This document shows, piece by piece, positions 16,161 through 24,444 of a stretch of 64,000 nt of DNA (its first letter is position 1; the number at the start of each line of letters is the position of its first letter). Where the stretch lies: contig JANSXH010000004.1 in the NCBI GenBank assembly GCA_024743055.1, forward strand, positions 163,729-227,728, given 5' to 3'. Origin of the DNA: Pseudomonadota bacterium. Its GTDB lineage: Bacteria > Pseudomonadota > Alphaproteobacteria > Sneathiellales > Sneathiellaceae. The notes below the pieces were generated by a model. The model ran no database searches and had not been told where the DNA came from. It worked only from the letters and a program-made list of their open reading frames with translations. A program made the position numbers and the translations under genes.

Positions 16161-16934
16161 TTAATCCAGACGGCCTTCGATGACTTCTTTTATGCTACGG
16201 ATCTGATCCTCGACCTTGATATCCAGCTGGCTGGCGATTTCCATATCCCGGTCTTCGAAAATGTCTTCTCCTGGTTTTTCCGCTTGCCAGGCAAGAATCT
16301 GCTCATCCCGGGCGATAATCAGACGCTCGATTTGTGGCCGATAAAGGACAACCAAGGCCGTAATCCAGCGGTTTGTGGGCCAGGACGGGGTGCAGTGATC
16401 GATGATAAATCCGTCGAGCATATCGATAACGTCTTTCTTATCGTACCAGTTCTCCCCCGTGACCCACCGGTTGGTGGTGAAAAGCTGGGTTGGAAAGCCC
16501 GCGTTATCCATTGAAATAGCGACAAGATGGGAGAGGATTTCATCTTCCTCTGTCGGCCATTCGGCCTCCCCATCATAAGGAATGGGCTCAACTCCCTTCT
16601 TGATGCCTTTCTTTCGCAAAAAGGTATGGAAATGGCCGTGCTCGCCTTCCCGGTGGGCATGGTAATAATATTGGGCATGGGTCTCGTCATCATAGACATC
16701 CCCTTCCGGGTAGTGATCCCATTCATAGAAGGTGCCCTGCCCCTTCAAAATCTCACCGACGATATTGGCGCCGCCCTTCTTGAGAACCCGGTAGCATTCC
16801 AGTATCTCGTCCGCCGCCGCATCCATTTTCTGCAGCCGTTCGGGCGGGAGGCCTCGCAAAATTTCGCGCAGCTCCGCTGCATCCATCTCAACCGACACGT
16901 CTTCTTCCTTCATCAAGGTCGCTGTTTCACTCAT
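16161..16934 (-). CDS. Conserved hypothetical protein (possibly DUF6969)
   Basis: This 257-residue soluble protein has a helix-rich N-terminus (LPPERLQKMDAAADEILECY), a central block DHYPEGDVYDDETHAQYYYH followed by AHREGEHGHFHTFLR with many His and acidic residues, and a C-terminal coiled region. The invariant-looking HYP/YYYHAHR/HGHFH cluster suggests a metal-binding site. I recall similar proteins as DUF6969 but cannot confirm this. It begins 3 bp after the FGE-like gene ends, so they form one operon. No signal peptide is present. Confidence 0.6.
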   Translation of the reverse strand: MSETATLMKEEDVSVEMDAAELREILRGLPPERLQKMDAAADEILECYRVLKKGGANIVGEILKGQGTFYEWDHYPEGDVYDDETHAQYYYHAHREGEHGHFHTFLRKKGIKKGVEPIPYDGEAEWPTEEDEILSHLVAISMDNAGFPTQLFTTNRWVTGENWYDKKDVIDMLDGFIIDHCTPSWPTNRWITALVVLYRPQIERLIIARDEQILAWQAEKPGEDIFEDRDMEIASQLDIKVEDQIRSIKEVIEGRLD

Positions 16935-16937
16935 ATG

Positions 16938-17801
16938 CTATTTCTCTTCCTCTTTTACCACGCGAAATCCTACCAGAATATGTTTTAGATCAACGGGGCG
17001 GGTATGCCAGGCGGCGGCTCGGCAGACGCCACAGCCCTTATCATCCCAGGAACCACCTTTGACAACAAAGCGATCAGCTCCAGCCGGGGTGGCCGTCCAT
17101 TCAAATACCTGTCCCGCCGCATCGTGCAGGCCATAGGGGCTCACCCCAGCGGGAAACTGTCCGACGGATACCGTATCGAAAGGTCCGTTATCATGACTGT
17201 TCAGTTTGGTCGCATCATAGCCGTTGCCCCAGGGAAAAATCCTGCCTTCGGTCCCGCGGGCTGCCTTTTCCCATTCTTCCGCGGTGGGTAAACGCCAGGA
17301 TTTTCCAGTCTTTTGTGACAGCCAATTCGTATAGGCAACTGCACTATTATGATCGAGGAGAACCACCGGATGATCCTGTCGCTCCGGCGACGGTACCGAT
17401 CCCGGCCACTGGAATTTCAAGGTTCGCTCATAGGGGTGGATGAGGCCATAAGAGTTCCAGACTGTCTTTGAGACCTTCGGGGCGGGATGGCCTGTGTCGG
17501 CGACGAATTTGGCATAGTCGGCATTGGTGATCAGATTGCTGGAAATGCGATAGGCCGGTAGCTCAACTGTCTTTTCATCCGCCTCATTCTCATACCATTT
17601 CTGATTTCGGGTCACCGAATGGCCATAGGCCGCCTCATCCAGTTTGTACCCGTATTCCTTCTCCTCGCGGGTTGAGCCCATGAGGAAAGGGCCCGCCTCG
17701 ATCAGGACGGTTTCGGGGCCGATTTCCTCTGCAGTGACAGGGATCACCAAAGCCGCGGAGATTGCGATCACTGCCAGAAAACTGTTTGGATACACTTTCA
17801 T
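16938..17801 (-). CDS. Formylglycine-generating-enzyme (SUMF1) family protein, secreted
   Basis: The 287-residue product begins with a signal peptide (cleavage near VTAEE, about residue 25) and is otherwise an FGE-sulfatase domain: GPFLMGST near the start, YAKFVADTGH, HPVVLLDHNSAVAYTNWL, RLPTAEEWEKAARG, FPWGN, GLHDAAGQVFEWT and the C-terminal VVKGGSWDDKGCGVCRAA ending in GFRVVKE. The copper site of true FGE needs two Cys; here a C..C pair lies in GCGVC, differently placed from the classical motif. A periplasmic FGE-fold protein with a non-sulfatase role is as likely. No sulfatase gene is nearby. Confidence 0.78.
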   Translation of the reverse strand: MKVYPNSFLAVIAISAALVIPVTAEEIGPETVLIEAGPFLMGSTREEKEYGYKLDEAAYGHSVTRNQKWYENEADEKTVELPAYRISSNLITNADYAKFVADTGHPAPKVSKTVWNSYGLIHPYERTLKFQWPGSVPSPERQDHPVVLLDHNSAVAYTNWLSQKTGKSWRLPTAEEWEKAARGTEGRIFPWGNGYDATKLNSHDNGPFDTVSVGQFPAGVSPYGLHDAAGQVFEWTATPAGADRFVVKGGSWDDKGCGVCRAAAWHTRPVDLKHILVGFRVVKEEEK

Positions 17802-17978
17802 AAGGCGACAATATAACCACTCTGTTCAGCCGGGGCATGCTCCCTCACGAGAAGGTGATGGATTGTGTCCATGGATGCAAGGAAACCGCGACATATTGCC
17901 ACTGTATTCAGGCGGTCCGCTGTGCTATTCAGACGACCTGTTTAATGTTTCGGGCTTTGGCCTTAACAGGAGAATTTG

Positions 17979-18359
17979 ATGCGTATGATGAAAATTGCCA
18001 CCCTCGGGTTGTCCCTCGCCCTGGCACTGTCCGCGACGACAGCGTTTGCTGAAGGGGATGTGGAGAAGGGTAAGAAAGTCTTCAAGAAATGCAAGGCTTG
18101 CCATACCGTTGATGCGGGCGGCAAAAACAAGGTCGGCCCAAACCTGTTTGGTGTCTATGGCCGCGAGTCGGCCCAGGCTGAGGGCTTCAAATATTCAAAG
18201 GCCATGAAGGCCGCTGATCTTGTCTGGGATGACGAAAATCTGGATGGTTATCTGACCAAACCAAAGACATTCATTCCTAAAAACAAGATGTCTTTTGCCG
18301 GCATCAAAAAGGAAAGTCAGCGTCAGGACGTGATCGCGTACCTGAAAACCCTGAAGTAG
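17979..18359 (+). CDS. Class I cytochrome c (cytochrome c2 type)
   Basis: The 126-residue precursor has a signal peptide ([20 protein letters not shown], cut near AFAEGD) and a single haem-binding CKACH motif close to the mature N-terminus, followed by [15 protein letters not shown] and a C-terminal [12 protein letters not shown] with the axial Met. It is a soluble periplasmic electron carrier, likely between the bc1 complex and an oxidase or dehydrogenase. I chose the ATG at 17979, five bases after an AGGAGA site, over the TTG one codon earlier. Confidence 0.9.
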   Translation: MRMMKIATLGLSLALALSATTAFAEGDVEKGKKVFKKCKACHTVDAGGKNKVGPNLFGVYGRESAQAEGFKYSKAMKAADLVWDDENLDGYLTKPKTFIPKNKMSFAGIKKESQRQDVIAYLKTLK

Positions 18360-18397
18360 GAATTAACGGGTCCAAGACCCTGATACCGGAATAGTTT

Positions 18398-18433
18398 GTT
18401 GACTGAGTCAACTAGTTTGTGGACTCAGTCAAC
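18398..18433. repeat. Perfect 12-bp inverted repeat between cytochrome c and SGNH genes
   Basis: GTTGACTGAGTC at 18398-18409 and GACTCAGTCAAC at 18422-18433 are exact reverse complements around a 12-base loop. The right arm overlaps the end of the convergent SGNH gene. It can form a stable hairpin and may end transcription from both sides, but no T run follows on either strand. Confidence 0.55.
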
Positions 18434-19072
18434 AATTTTCCGGACTTTTTCCGCCACCAACTCGCCAAGTCGCTGATGGGCATCCTGCTCAAAATGCACC
18501 CCATCCACCGGACTGGAGGCGATATGATCGCCGGTATTGAGAAAATGCACATCCAGCGCTGAAGCGGTTTTTTGCAATATCGGTGCGAGCTTCTTTGACG
18601 TCACCCCGCTCCCCTCAAACATCCCGGCGAGGGCGCTGAGCTCCCCCAGAACCGGAGGGGCCATAAGCAGGACCTCCGGCACCTCCCCAAGCCATTCCGC
18701 CGGTCGGTTTTTGACCATGCGAACAAGCGCCGCCGCCCCGCCCGCAATGTCGAAGGCATTGGCGGAAAATCGCGGCTTGAGATCATTGGTGCCAAGCATG
18801 ATGATGACGAGATCGAGCGGCATATGGCTTTGCAGGCACGGCTCCAGATAGGTTCTGCCATTCCGATCAGCGCCGAGTATGGGATCATCAAAGACCGTGG
18901 TCCGGCCGTTTAGCCCTTCCTCAATAATTGTGTAATCCGGCCCAAGGATGCCCTGCGCAACGCCAGTCCATCGTTCCGTCGCTCCATAGCGGCTGAAGGC
19001 ACCACCAAGGGAGACAATCGGAACGCATCCCCAAGTGTTGGAATCACCGTAACAGAGGACCCTCCGGGCCAT
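18425..19072 (-). CDS. SGNH/GDSL-family esterase (arylesterase)
   Basis: The 215-residue protein shows all SGNH blocks: GDSNTWGC with catalytic Ser11, the Gly block EEGLNGRTT, GTNDLK, and the C-terminal DGVHFEQDAH with catalytic Asp and His. Spacing and the IEEGL.GRTT and LDLVIIMLGTND segments resemble the Mycobacterium smegmatis acyltransferase/arylesterase MsAcT and rhizobial arylesterases. It lacks a signal peptide, so it acts in the cytoplasm on small esters. It lies downstream of the universal stress protein in the same direction, 11 bp apart, and could be part of the TRAP transcript. Confidence 0.85.
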   Translation of the reverse strand: MARRVLCYGDSNTWGCVPIVSLGGAFSRYGATERWTGVAQGILGPDYTIIEEGLNGRTTVFDDPILGADRNGRTYLEPCLQSHMPLDLVIIMLGTNDLKPRFSANAFDIAGGAAALVRMVKNRPAEWLGEVPEVLLMAPPVLGELSALAGMFEGSGVTSKKLAPILQKTASALDVHFLNTGDHIASSPVDGVHFEQDAHQRLGELVAEKVRKIVD

Positions 19073-19083
19073 TTCAACCGTCC

Positions 19084-19512
19084 TTAATCGCGAACGATCA
19101 GTACCGAGCAGGCGGCATGTCGGGACACCCGGGCGGTGTTTGGACCGATGAGATAGTCCTGCATATTCGGCCGGTGGGTGCCCATGACAATGAGATCCGG
19201 CGTGATCTCCTCGGCCACGCGCAGGATCTCTTCATAGATCGATCCATGACCGACAATATGCTGCACCTGGATTTCCGACGGGATATGGACTTTGGTGAAA
19301 TCATGCAGGGTTTCCGTCGCCTTCTTCAGCACCTCTTCCTCATAGTTCGCCGGGAAAAAGGTGCTGACGATGCTCATGCCGAAATTCGGCACCACAGTCA
19401 TGACATGCAGGGTGGAGCCGAAGGCTTTGGCATATTCACAAGCCACATCCAACGGCTTTTGCCAGGTTTTGCCATCTTCTAGATCCACGGCAATCAAGAT
19501 ATGTTTATACAT
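19084..19512 (-). CDS. Universal stress protein (UspA family), TRAP-associated
   Basis: The 142-residue protein has the Usp fold: MYKHILIAVDLEDG at the N-terminus and a C-terminal nucleotide-binding stretch VMGTHRPNMQDYLIGPNTAR followed by CSVLIVRD. The G-2X-G-9X-G(S/T) motif is only partly kept, so ATP binding is uncertain. It starts 15 bp after the fused TRAP permease gene. Universal stress proteins are commonly co-encoded with TRAP transporters (TeaD with TeaABC in Halomonas), where the Usp tunes uptake; the same role is inferred here. Confidence 0.85.
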   Translation of the reverse strand: MYKHILIAVDLEDGKTWQKPLDVACEYAKAFGSTLHVMTVVPNFGMSIVSTFFPANYEEEVLKKATETLHDFTKVHIPSEIQVQHIVGHGSIYEEILRVAEEITPDLIVMGTHRPNMQDYLIGPNTARVSRHAACSVLIVRD

Positions 19513-19527
19513 TCAAACTCTCCTTAA

Positions 19528-22347
19528 TTAAGCCGCGGAAGCCACGGGACCCGACGCTTTCTGACGGCGCCGCTGCAGAAGGAAAATCCCGGCCAGCACG
19601 ATCAGAGCCGGAATATAGAGCAGCTCTTTCGCAGGCTGGCTGACCGGCACCAGAACCGTCAGGATCTTCTGATCGAAATCGAGACCGGCATTCTGAGCGG
19701 GGCTGTCGAAGGCGGCGTTGTCTATGAGTACATCGCCATCCTCAATCAGCAGCTCAAGACCATAGGCCTCCAGCCGTTCCTCCCCGGTCGGTTCATCCCC
19801 GATGGGCATGATCGCGGTAAAGACAAGCTCATCCCCGACATCATCTTCCCCCTGGACAATCAACCGCATCTCCGAACCTGCCTGCGCTTCCTGCACCGCC
19901 TGCACGATCTCCGTCGGATTGGTCTCGGCATAGGGCGGAGAAATTATATCCATCCAGAAACCCGGTCGGAACAGGGTGAAGGCAATCAGGATCAGCAACA
20001 AGGACTCCCATAACCTGGATTTAGCCATGAAGTAGCCTTGGGTTCCCGCGGTAAACAGCAATATCGCCACCGTCGCGATAACGAAGACGATGACCCCCTG
20101 CACCGGCGTCACATCTATCAGAAGAAGATCTGTGTTGAAGATAAACAGGAAGGGCAGCACCGCCGTTCGCAAGGAATAGAAGAAGGCGACAAAGCCGGTT
20201 CGGATCGGATCCCCGCCCGACACCGCCGCCGCCGCGAAGGACGCCAGCCCCACCGGAGGCGTGACATCAGCCATGATCCCGAAATAGAAGACGAACAGAT
20301 GCACCGCGATCAGCGGCACGATCAACCCGTTCTGCTGACCAAGACTGACGATCACTGGTGCTAGCAGAGACGAAACAACAATATAGTTGGCCGTCGTCGG
20401 CAGACCCATACCCAGGATAAGGCTGAGGATGGCGGTGAAAATCAGGATCAGCATGATCTGGCCCTGGGACAGGAATTCAACCAGTTCCGCCAATACGAGG
20501 CCGACACCCGTCTGAGAGACGGTTCCAACAATGATGCCAGCCGCGGCAGTCGCGATACCGATGCCGATCATATTGCGGGCACCTGCAATCATGCCGTCGA
20601 TCAGCTCTTCAAATCCCTGTTTGAACCGTCCGCCCAAAGACTGCTTGCGGAACATGGCAAACAAATAGCGTTGGGTCAGAAGGATAAAGATCATCAGGGC
20701 AACAGCCCAGAATGCCGATAGCTCCGGTGACAGTCGCTCAATCATCAAACACCAGATCAGCACGCCAACCGGCAGCACGAAATGCAAACCGGCCATGACC
20801 GTGGGACCTGGCTCCGGCAGTGCCGTGACAGGCGCATTAGGATCATCAACAACCAGATCCGGATGCCGGGCACAAATGGAAATCAGATAGACATAGACCA
20901 CCAGAATGGCCGCCCCGGCAATCCAAGGGGTCAGGGCCGGACCGGCGAGCTGTCGGATCAGGTCAATGGCGAAGAAGACAGCAAAGCTGACAATCACCAT
21001 ATTGCAAATAACCAGCGCCCCCTTGGAAAGGATCTTGGCTTTGGTCCCCTCTTCGGTCTTGGCGACAAAGCCTTTAAAGACACCGACCTGCAACAGGATC
21101 AATACCGCAATAGCAATTAGACGATTGAGGGAGGTGTCCAGTAGATTGAATATCTCCGAGAGATAATAGATCGCCCCACCCAGCACCAGAATAGAGGCGA
21201 GTGTAATGCCGAAGGACAACAGCGCGATTTTACCCGGTTTCACTTCACCAGCACGGGGCAGTCCCTGCATATTAAGCTTCATAGCTTCCAGATGAACAAT
21301 ATAGACCAGCGCAATGTAAGAGATAATGGCCGGCACGAAGGCGTGCTTCACCACTTCGAAATAGCTGATATCCACATATTCGACCATCAGGAAGGCCGCG
21401 GCCCCCATGACTGGCGGCATGATCTGACCGTTCACGGAGGAGGCCACCTCAACGGCGCCTGCCTTTTCTGAGGAAAACCCAACCCGTTTCATCATCGGAA
21501 TGGTAAAGGTTCCCGTGGTCACCACGTTGGCGATGGACGATCCGGAAATCAGTCCTGTCATGCCTGAGGCAACAACCGCCGCCTTGGCGGGACCGCCGCG
21601 CATATGTCCCATCAGGGAGAAGGCGACCTTGATAAAATAGTTTCCGGCGCCGGCTTTATCCAAAAGCGCACCGAACAGAACGAACAGGAAGACGAGACCG
21701 GTCGAGACCCCAAGGGCAATACCGAATACGCCTTCAGAAGACAGCCACTGATGATCGGCTACCGCGCCAAAACTCGCACCTTTCCAGGCGAGAATGCCGG
21801 GAGCGTATGGTCCCAAGAAGGTATAGCCCAGGAACACCATGGCGACGATCATCAAGGGCGGACCAAGCGCCCGTCGGGTGGCTTCGAGAAGAACAACCAT
21901 ACCGATACAGGCAATGACGATATCCGGTGTTGTTGGATTACCGGGCCTGTCTGAAAGGCGAGATCCCATGATAGAATCGGCAAAGACCGTATCAAAGAAA
22001 ACCAGATACATGGTTGTGACGATGCCGAGAATGGCGAGTATCCAGTCAAAAATCGGAACGTGATTGCGCGGGGACTTCTTAAAGGCCGGATAGGCCAAAA
22101 AGGCCAGCAACAGTGAAAAAGCCAAATGAATTGGACGCGCTTCTTTTCCGGAGAACACCCCCCAGTTCAAAAGAAACGGTATTGGTGAGGCAATCCAGAC
22201 CTGCCAGATCGACCATATGAGCGCGACCGCAGCGATAAAAAGGGCCACATTTTTGTTCGATGGTGCCCGGCCGCCTACATCTGTAGAGGCGACAAGATCT
22301 TCAAGTTCCTCGGCGCTGAGTTGTTTGTTCTCTTCTCCGCTGCTCAT
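19528..22347 (-). CDS. Fused TRAP transporter permease (DctQM type, TAXI-associated)
   Basis: The 939-residue inner-membrane protein joins the small and large TRAP permease subunits. Early helices (about 30-190) form the Q-like part and the DctM-like core spans about 200-760, including VVASGMTGLISGSSIANVVT and GMGLPTTANYIVVSSLLAP. The C-terminal part (about 780-930) is a DUF3394-like extension with a soluble domain and a last helix before basic residues. It uses ion-gradient energy to import the ligand bound by the TAXI protein encoded upstream. A hairpin separates the two genes. The Usp gene follows at 15 bp. Confidence 0.92.
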   Translation of the reverse strand: MSSGEENKQLSAEELEDLVASTDVGGRAPSNKNVALFIAAVALIWSIWQVWIASPIPFLLNWGVFSGKEARPIHLAFSLLLAFLAYPAFKKSPRNHVPIFDWILAILGIVTTMYLVFFDTVFADSIMGSRLSDRPGNPTTPDIVIACIGMVVLLEATRRALGPPLMIVAMVFLGYTFLGPYAPGILAWKGASFGAVADHQWLSSEGVFGIALGVSTGLVFLFVLFGALLDKAGAGNYFIKVAFSLMGHMRGGPAKAAVVASGMTGLISGSSIANVVTTGTFTIPMMKRVGFSSEKAGAVEVASSVNGQIMPPVMGAAAFLMVEYVDISYFEVVKHAFVPAIISYIALVYIVHLEAMKLNMQGLPRAGEVKPGKIALLSFGITLASILVLGGAIYYLSEIFNLLDTSLNRLIAIAVLILLQVGVFKGFVAKTEEGTKAKILSKGALVICNMVIVSFAVFFAIDLIRQLAGPALTPWIAGAAILVVYVYLISICARHPDLVVDDPNAPVTALPEPGPTVMAGLHFVLPVGVLIWCLMIERLSPELSAFWAVALMIFILLTQRYLFAMFRKQSLGGRFKQGFEELIDGMIAGARNMIGIGIATAAAGIIVGTVSQTGVGLVLAELVEFLSQGQIMLILIFTAILSLILGMGLPTTANYIVVSSLLAPVIVSLGQQNGLIVPLIAVHLFVFYFGIMADVTPPVGLASFAAAAVSGGDPIRTGFVAFFYSLRTAVLPFLFIFNTDLLLIDVTPVQGVIVFVIATVAILLFTAGTQGYFMAKSRLWESLLLILIAFTLFRPGFWMDIISPPYAETNPTEIVQAVQEAQAGSEMRLIVQGEDDVGDELVFTAIMPIGDEPTGEERLEAYGLELLIEDGDVLIDNAAFDSPAQNAGLDFDQKILTVLVPVSQPAKELLYIPALIVLAGIFLLQRRRQKASGPVASAA

Positions 22348-22418
22348 GGAATTCTCCCCCTGTTAAACTGTTGTCCGCCCCTGTAAAAGCGGATCAACAC
22401 GCAATCTTAAACGAAAAG

Positions 22419-22445
22419 AAGGGCGGGTTCCCTAGGCCCGCCCTT
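22419..22445 (-). terminator. Hairpin between TAXI gene and TRAP permease gene
   Basis: A perfect 9-bp stem AAGGGCGGG / CCCGCCCTT with a 9-base loop lies in the gap between the two genes. On the minus strand it is followed by a T-rich CTTTTCGTTT. It probably causes partial termination or 3'-end protection, which would give more binding protein than permease. Confidence 0.65.
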
Positions 22446-22454
22446 CCCTTTTTA

Positions 22455-23426
22455 TTACATCCAGCCTTGTTCTTTGTAGTACCGGACAGCTCCTTCATGC
22501 AATGGAGCAGAAAGGTTGTTGACGATCATCAGCTTCGGATCAAGATTGGCAAATGCAGGATGCATTTTCTTGAACCGCTTGATGTCATCAAAAACAGCTT
22601 TGGTGATCTGATAGACAACTTCAGGATCCGTTGCAGTGGAAGACACGAAAGTCGCGCCAACACCAAAAGTTTCAACGTCACCATCGGTACCGTTATACAT
22701 GCCGCCTGGAATGGTCGCCATGGCATAATAGTCATTGTCCGCTGCCAGTTTCTTGATCACGTCATTATTGACATTGACCAGAACCGCATCACAAGAGGTT
22801 GTTGCTTCCTTGATGGAACCATTTGGATGACCAACGGTGAAAACCATGGCATCGATCTTGTTGTCGCAAAGGGCTGCGGACTGCTCGGAAGATTTAAGCT
22901 CTGATGCGAGCGCAAAATCATCCATTGTCCAGCCCATTTTCTCCATGACAACTTCCATGGTGCCGCGCTGACCGGAACCCGGGTTCCCGACATTTACGCG
23001 TTTGCCTTTCAGGTCATCAAAAGACTTGATGCCGGAATCGGCGCGGGCAACAACTGTAAACGGCTCAGGATGCACGGAAAAGACAGCCCGAAGTTCTTTG
23101 AACTCACCGTCCGGGAACTGTTTTGGAGCTGTACCGTTATAGGCATGAAACTGCCAGTCTGACTGGGCAACACCCATGTCCAGATCGCCAGCGCGAATGC
23201 CGTTGATGTTTTTCGTGGAACCACCCGTCGTATGGGTGCATTTGATGTCGTGGTCTTTGGTACCACGGTTCACAAGGCGGCAGATAGATCCACCCACCTG
23301 GTAATACACACCTGTCTGTCCGCCTGTGCCGATCGTGACAAAGGTTTCAGCACTTGCCGGAGCGACCAGCAAGCTGGCACCTCCCAGTGCCGCAACAGCT
23401 GCAGTAACTTTAAAAAACTTCCTCAT
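22455..23426 (-). CDS. TAXI-family TRAP solute-binding protein
   Basis: The 323-residue precursor has a signal peptide (MRKFFKVTAAVAALGGASLL, cut near ASAETF) and the TAXI signature: VTIGTGGQTGVYYQVGGSIC, then GGSTKNINGIRAGDLDMGVA, GKRVNVGNPGSGQRGTMEVV, and a C-terminal LHEGAVRYYKEQG. It binds a ligand in the periplasm and delivers it to the fused permease encoded next. TAXI ligands are often amino acids such as glutamate or related small acids. Nearby aminotransferase and BKACE genes suggest an amino-acid-like ligand here, which is inference. Confidence 0.92.
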   Translation of the reverse strand: MRKFFKVTAAVAALGGASLLVAPASAETFVTIGTGGQTGVYYQVGGSICRLVNRGTKDHDIKCTHTTGGSTKNINGIRAGDLDMGVAQSDWQFHAYNGTAPKQFPDGEFKELRAVFSVHPEPFTVVARADSGIKSFDDLKGKRVNVGNPGSGQRGTMEVVMEKMGWTMDDFALASELKSSEQSAALCDNKIDAMVFTVGHPNGSIKEATTSCDAVLVNVNNDVIKKLAADNDYYAMATIPGGMYNGTDGDVETFGVGATFVSSTATDPEVVYQITKAVFDDIKRFKKMHPAFANLDPKLMIVNNLSAPLHEGAVRYYKEQGWM

Positions 23427-23579
23427 TATTCTCTCCTTAACCTGTCGACTAAACTGCTAGTATAACAACTTCTCCCCTAGCAGCGGTTGGCGCCGGTTCT
23501 TCTCGTCTACTCCGAAACGAGCCGATCCGACTATTCCCTACAATTCGCGAAATGCGAGCAGATAGGGAAAATTCTTTGA

Positions 23580-24443
23580 TTAGGCCGGCTGCGGATTCGC
23601 TACGCGGCTAAATCTTCTCCTCATATCTTCAGCGGTGCCGATAGGCCTTCCTATCGCCTCCGCCACATTCCGCGCCTGACGGATGAGATCCGCATTCCGC
23701 CCGGCCCTTGTGCCGTCTTTCAACAGCATGTTGTTTTCAAACCCTACCCTCACATGGCCTCCCATTGCAAGCGCAGCGCTCGCCGAGGCATGCTCGTACG
23801 GGCCAAAGGCGCAAACAGCCCAAGGTATTTCGGATTTCAACTCCCCTAAAAATGGAAGAATATCAGTGGGTTGCGATTGCTGACCTTGCGTATACCGACC
23901 CAATACGAATAACAGGTAAGGAGTATCAAACGGGATTATTCCACCCTCAACCAAAGAATTGTAACGCGCGAGATCCTCTGCTGAATAGAGAATGAACTGG
24001 GGCATGATGTTGAAGGAATCGAGATCTTTGAAAAAGTCGGCGGCTGTATTTTCGAGTCCTTCCGGCACCAGTTCCTTGATGGCAAGAGAGACAGCCTCGG
24101 GCTTTAATTCCCGCACCATGTCCATCTGTTGTTCCGCCGAATAGATGCCGACTGCTTCCGTAGTGACCTGGATAACGATGTCATCGCCAAGATCGTCACG
24201 AACGGCCCGAATGGCATCTTCGTAGCGCTTGACGTCCAGACTGTGCTTCTCGTCTTCATCCCTTACATGCAGATGGATCATGGACGCACCCTCTGCCTGG
24301 CAAGCCCGGGCTTCCGCAGCCAATTCCAACGGCGAGATGGGCAGCATTGGATGGTCAGCTTTGGTTTTGCGGGCCCCATTTGGGGCCACCGCCAGAAAAA
24401 CCGGTCCGGCCACAGAAGGTTTCATTTCCACGTCATTCTCCAT
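23580..24443 (-). CDS. BKACE family beta-keto acid cleavage enzyme (3-keto-5-aminohexanoate cleavage-like)
   Basis: The 287-residue TIM-barrel protein carries the zinc site of the DUF849/BKACE family: IHLHVRDEDEKHSLD with two metal His near residue 57, and VRVGFENN with the metal Glu. The family condenses a beta-keto acid with acetyl-CoA and cleaves it to acetoacetate plus the CoA ester of the remainder. Substrate specificity varies among 3-keto-5-aminohexanoate, dehydrocarnitine, 3-oxoadipate and others. It begins 1 bp after the aminotransferase gene ends, so the aminotransferase could supply the beta-keto acid. Confidence 0.88.
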   Translation of the reverse strand: MENDVEMKPSVAGPVFLAVAPNGARKTKADHPMLPISPLELAAEARACQAEGASMIHLHVRDEDEKHSLDVKRYEDAIRAVRDDLGDDIVIQVTTEAVGIYSAEQQMDMVRELKPEAVSLAIKELVPEGLENTAADFFKDLDSFNIMPQFILYSAEDLARYNSLVEGGIIPFDTPYLLFVLGRYTQGQQSQPTDILPFLGELKSEIPWAVCAFGPYEHASASAALAMGGHVRVGFENNMLLKDGTRAGRNADLIRQARNVAEAIGRPIGTAEDMRRRFSRVANPQPA

Positions 24444-24444
24444 T

